Shown here in pieces: positions 62,308-64,000 of a DNA stretch of 64,000 nucleotides. The stretch's first letter is position 1, and each line of letters starts with the position of its first letter. This DNA comes from Verrucomicrobium spinosum DSM 4136 = JCM 18804 (GTDB lineage: Bacteria; Verrucomicrobiota; Verrucomicrobiia; Verrucomicrobiales; Verrucomicrobiaceae), in assembly GCF_000172155.1 (NCBI RefSeq), contig NZ_ABIZ01000001.1:2327105-2391104 (forward strand), read 5' to 3'. A program made the translations under genes and the position numbers. A model generated the notes under the pieces. The model was not told where the DNA came from. It made no database searches and worked only from the letters and a program-made list of their open reading frames with translations.

Positions 62308-62749
62308 GCTTCCGTCGCAGATCTGAAATGCAGAGGACGGTGTCCTGTGGATGTTCGCGGGAGGGAACCCACCCGCCAGTTGCCGTGTCCTTGGCGAGGA
62401 TCATCAGATCAATGTCATCCAAATCAGCGTCCGCCTGGGCGCGATGGTATGGCACCCCGACCAAGCGCCCATCCTGAAGTGGGTGGTGTTCCAGGGCCTT
62501 TGAGCGGAATGGGCCCCGGAAACTGTTATGGGGGACCAGGGTGAGAGGGGGGCTCGAAGGGGGCAGTGTTGCATAGAGCTCCTTGCGAGAGATGTCCGGC
62601 CGGATGCTCTTCAGTGCCTCTTTCGTTTGCGAGAGGGAGGGCGCTGCTGCTGTCTCAGGTTTGGAGGCGCAGGACACCGTGGCCCCCGCAAAAACTGCCA
62701 CAGCCAGCGCCTTGATGAGGGGCCGCGTGGTCTGTGGCAGTCGGATCAT
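62303..62749 (-). CDS. Small lipoprotein of unknown function
   Basis: 148 residues. A hydrophobic signal (LIKALAVAVFAGATVSC) ends in a Cys with VSC as a loose lipobox. The mature part includes SIRPDISRKELYATLPPSSP and, later, DIDLMILAKD, of no known family. It lies 27 bases after the oxidoreductase gene and is fused by a heptad spacer to PIG-L, so the four genes are probably one operon. ATG start assumed; no better candidate. Confidence 0.65.
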   Translation of the reverse strand: MIRLPQTTRPLIKALAVAVFAGATVSCASKPETAAAPSLSQTKEALKSIRPDISRKELYATLPPSSPPLTLVPHNSFRGPFRSKALEHHPLQDGRLVGVPYHRAQADADLDDIDLMILAKDTATGGWVPSREHPQDTVLCISDLRRKP

Positions 62750-62776
62750 TGCAGGAGGGTCGGGAAGGGAGCGGGG

Positions 62777-63811
62777 CTAGGCCAGCTCGCTGATTTTCAC
62801 GGGACGGCCGCCTTCCTCGGCGGACTTGTCGGCGGCGAAGAGGACCTCGAAGCTCTTCAGAGACTCGCGCAGGCTGGTGAGGGGCATGGCTTCCCCTTTT
62901 TCCAAGGAAGCGAAGAAGGTCTCAAACTGCGTCTGGTACGGGTGATCGCTCACGTCGCCGCTGTCGAGCATCTTCATGTTCAGGTTGCTCCAGCCCGCCT
63001 TGTTGGTGTGGAGCTTCATGGAGTGGAAGCGATTGTCCAGCAGGCTGCCCTCACTGCCGCACAGGTGGGTGTGGAAGTAGTAGGGCTGCAGGCAGTCCAC
63101 GACGGCGGAGCATTTGCCCACCTTGCCGTCCTTGAAATGGACGAGGGTGATGCTGGTGGTGTTGTACTCGTAGGGGGCGAAGATGTCGCTCTTGGATTTG
63201 GTGGAGAGGCTGGTCACGCTTTCCACCTCGCTGCCCATGACCATGAGCAGGGCGTCAAGTGCGTGGCAACCGGCGGTGAGCAGGGCGCTGCCACCATTTT
63301 CCTTGCCGATGTTCCAGCGGAACTGGCCGTACCAGGGCCCGATGCCGTGGTAGTAGTCCACTTCACCGTAGTGGAGCTCGCCCAGCAGACCCTGGTCAAG
63401 AATGGCCTTGGTGGACTGGAACTGGCCGGAGAAACGGCACTCGAAACAGACGCAGCCAAGCACCTTGTTGGCTTCTGCGGCGTTGACGATGTCCCGGCAT
63501 TCCTGGAGAGACATGCCGAGGGGTTTCTCGATGATGAGGTGCTTTCCCGCGCTGGCGGCGGCCACCGCCTGGTCGCGGTGCTGGGCAGGCATGGAGCAAA
63601 TGTCCACCACCTGGATGTTGGAAGCGAGGAACTCGTCGAAGTCCGTGTAAGTCTTGACCGGGCAGCCGTGGCGGGCGCTGACTTCCGCATTGTCGAGCTT
63701 GCGGGAAGAGAAGATGGCGGTGACCTGGGCGTGCGGGGTGGCGTTGATCGCCGCGATGTGGGCACCTGCGGCCCAGCCATATCCGATGATTCCGACGTTG
63801 TATTTCTTCAT
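62777..63811 (-). CDS. Gfo/Idh/MocA-family oxidoreductase
   Basis: 344 residues, cytoplasmic (no signal). GIIGYGWAAGAHIAAI begins the Rossmann fold and IIEKPLGMSLQEC has the EKP motif; TAGCHALDALLMVMG is the C-terminal-domain His motif. The enzyme would oxidise or epimerise a sugar with NAD(P). It heads the set with the lipoprotein, PIG-L and NagB-like genes, which fits catabolism of an amino sugar; substrate unknown. Confidence 0.93.
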   Translation of the reverse strand: MKKYNVGIIGYGWAAGAHIAAINATPHAQVTAIFSSRKLDNAEVSARHGCPVKTYTDFDEFLASNIQVVDICSMPAQHRDQAVAAASAGKHLIIEKPLGMSLQECRDIVNAAEANKVLGCVCFECRFSGQFQSTKAILDQGLLGELHYGEVDYYHGIGPWYGQFRWNIGKENGGSALLTAGCHALDALLMVMGSEVESVTSLSTKSKSDIFAPYEYNTTSITLVHFKDGKVGKCSAVVDCLQPYYFHTHLCGSEGSLLDNRFHSMKLHTNKAGWSNLNMKMLDSGDVSDHPYQTQFETFFASLEKGEAMPLTSLRESLKSFEVLFAADKSAEEGGRPVKISELA

Positions 63812-63874
63812 GTTGTTGCGTTAGAAAGGGCCTTGTGAGCGTGTTCTTTGTGACATCAAACTCATGTCCGCCTT

Positions 63875-64000
63875 ATGAAAAATGATACGCTTTTTAAGCC
63901 AACAATTTGTCAAGCGGGCAAGGGCCTGTTGACCCTGGGAATCGTGCTCTATGGGTGGTGTTTGCAAGGGCCGGCGCAGGAGCCCGTGCCGCCCCGCGCG
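63875..64000 (+). CDS. Exported protein, 3' partial
   Basis: 42 codons from ATG 63875 to the window end: KNDTLFKP, then a hydrophobic stretch (GLLTLGIVLYGWCL) and QGPAQEPVPPRA. It has the look of a signal peptide followed by a Pro-rich start, as in many large secreted Verrucomicrobia proteins. Divergent from the oxidoreductase gene with 63 bases between starts. Family unknown. Confidence 0.6.
   Translation, partial: MKNDTLFKPTICQAGKGLLTLGIVLYGWCLQGPAQEPVPPRA

Noticed and set aside
62528-63838. 436-codon plus-strand frame opposite the lipoprotein and oxidoreductase genes
   Set aside because: Both opposite-strand genes have clear family evidence; this frame has none.

Overview
The window reads as a bacterial chromosome segment of roughly 60% GC from the Planctomycetes-Verrucomicrobia group, most likely Verrucomicrobiae. 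Evidence: a PSCyt1/DUF1549/DUF1553 protein followed by a DUF1501 Tat protein (52785-57415), two Gfo/Idh/MocA oxidoreductases (one Tat-exported), a secreted leucine-rich-repeat-like protein, NAGPA-type secreted glycosidases, DUF5069, and many small palindromic and heptameric intergenic repeats. No species is assigned. No tRNA, rRNA or CRISPR array was seen.

Layout. 1-10.5 kb: 3' part of tex, a VOC protein, a secreted Arg/His/Ser-rich peptidoglycan-binding-like protein, a DJ-1/PfpI protein, an LRR-like secreted protein, then an ArsR repressor divergent from an ene-reductase/DUF5069 pair, a zinc alcohol dehydrogenase and an MFS exporter. 10.6-20.6 kb: pyruvate carboxylase, an SDR, a large membrane protein, a Tat-exported oxidoreductase and guaB. 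20.8-28.1 kb: an envelope-protein cluster of unknown role (three RDD proteins, two tandem zinc-ribbon membrane paralogues, two tandem small membrane paralogues, one secreted protein). 28.2-33.3 kb: translation block rpmI-rplT-pheS-pheT with a GxxExxY cassette bounded by inverted repeats between pheS and pheT. 33.5-37.1 kb: a hybrid histidine kinase and the phospholipid genes plsY-gpsA.

37.5-41.1 kb holds the most interesting locus: a zinc-ribbon ExbB/TolQ-type channel followed by two different ExbD/TolR-like coiled-coil proteins, each keeping the membrane aspartate expected of a proton-driven stator. 41.1-47.2 kb is accessory: palindromic repeats, a frameshifted and truncated Na+/H+ antiporter pseudogene, two intact antiporters, a ~265 bp duplication and an IS630-like helix-turn-helix remnant. 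47.2-52.5 kb: rdgB, two NAGPA glycosidases, an M42 peptidase, a GNAT, a CPXCG protein and an L,D-transpeptidase. 52.8-57.4 kb: the PSD1/DUF1501 pair. 57.9-64 kb: a small secreted protein, a DEAD-box-type helicase and a minus-strand sugar-catabolism set (oxidoreductase, lipoprotein, PIG-L deacetylase, NagB-like deaminase).

Several kinds of short DNA repeat occupy the gaps between genes: 7-8 bp tandem units built on RGT (or G-rich heptads), 9-bp units (ACAGRATTA-like), and small hairpins of REP type. Some run from one gene's stop codon to the next gene's start codon.
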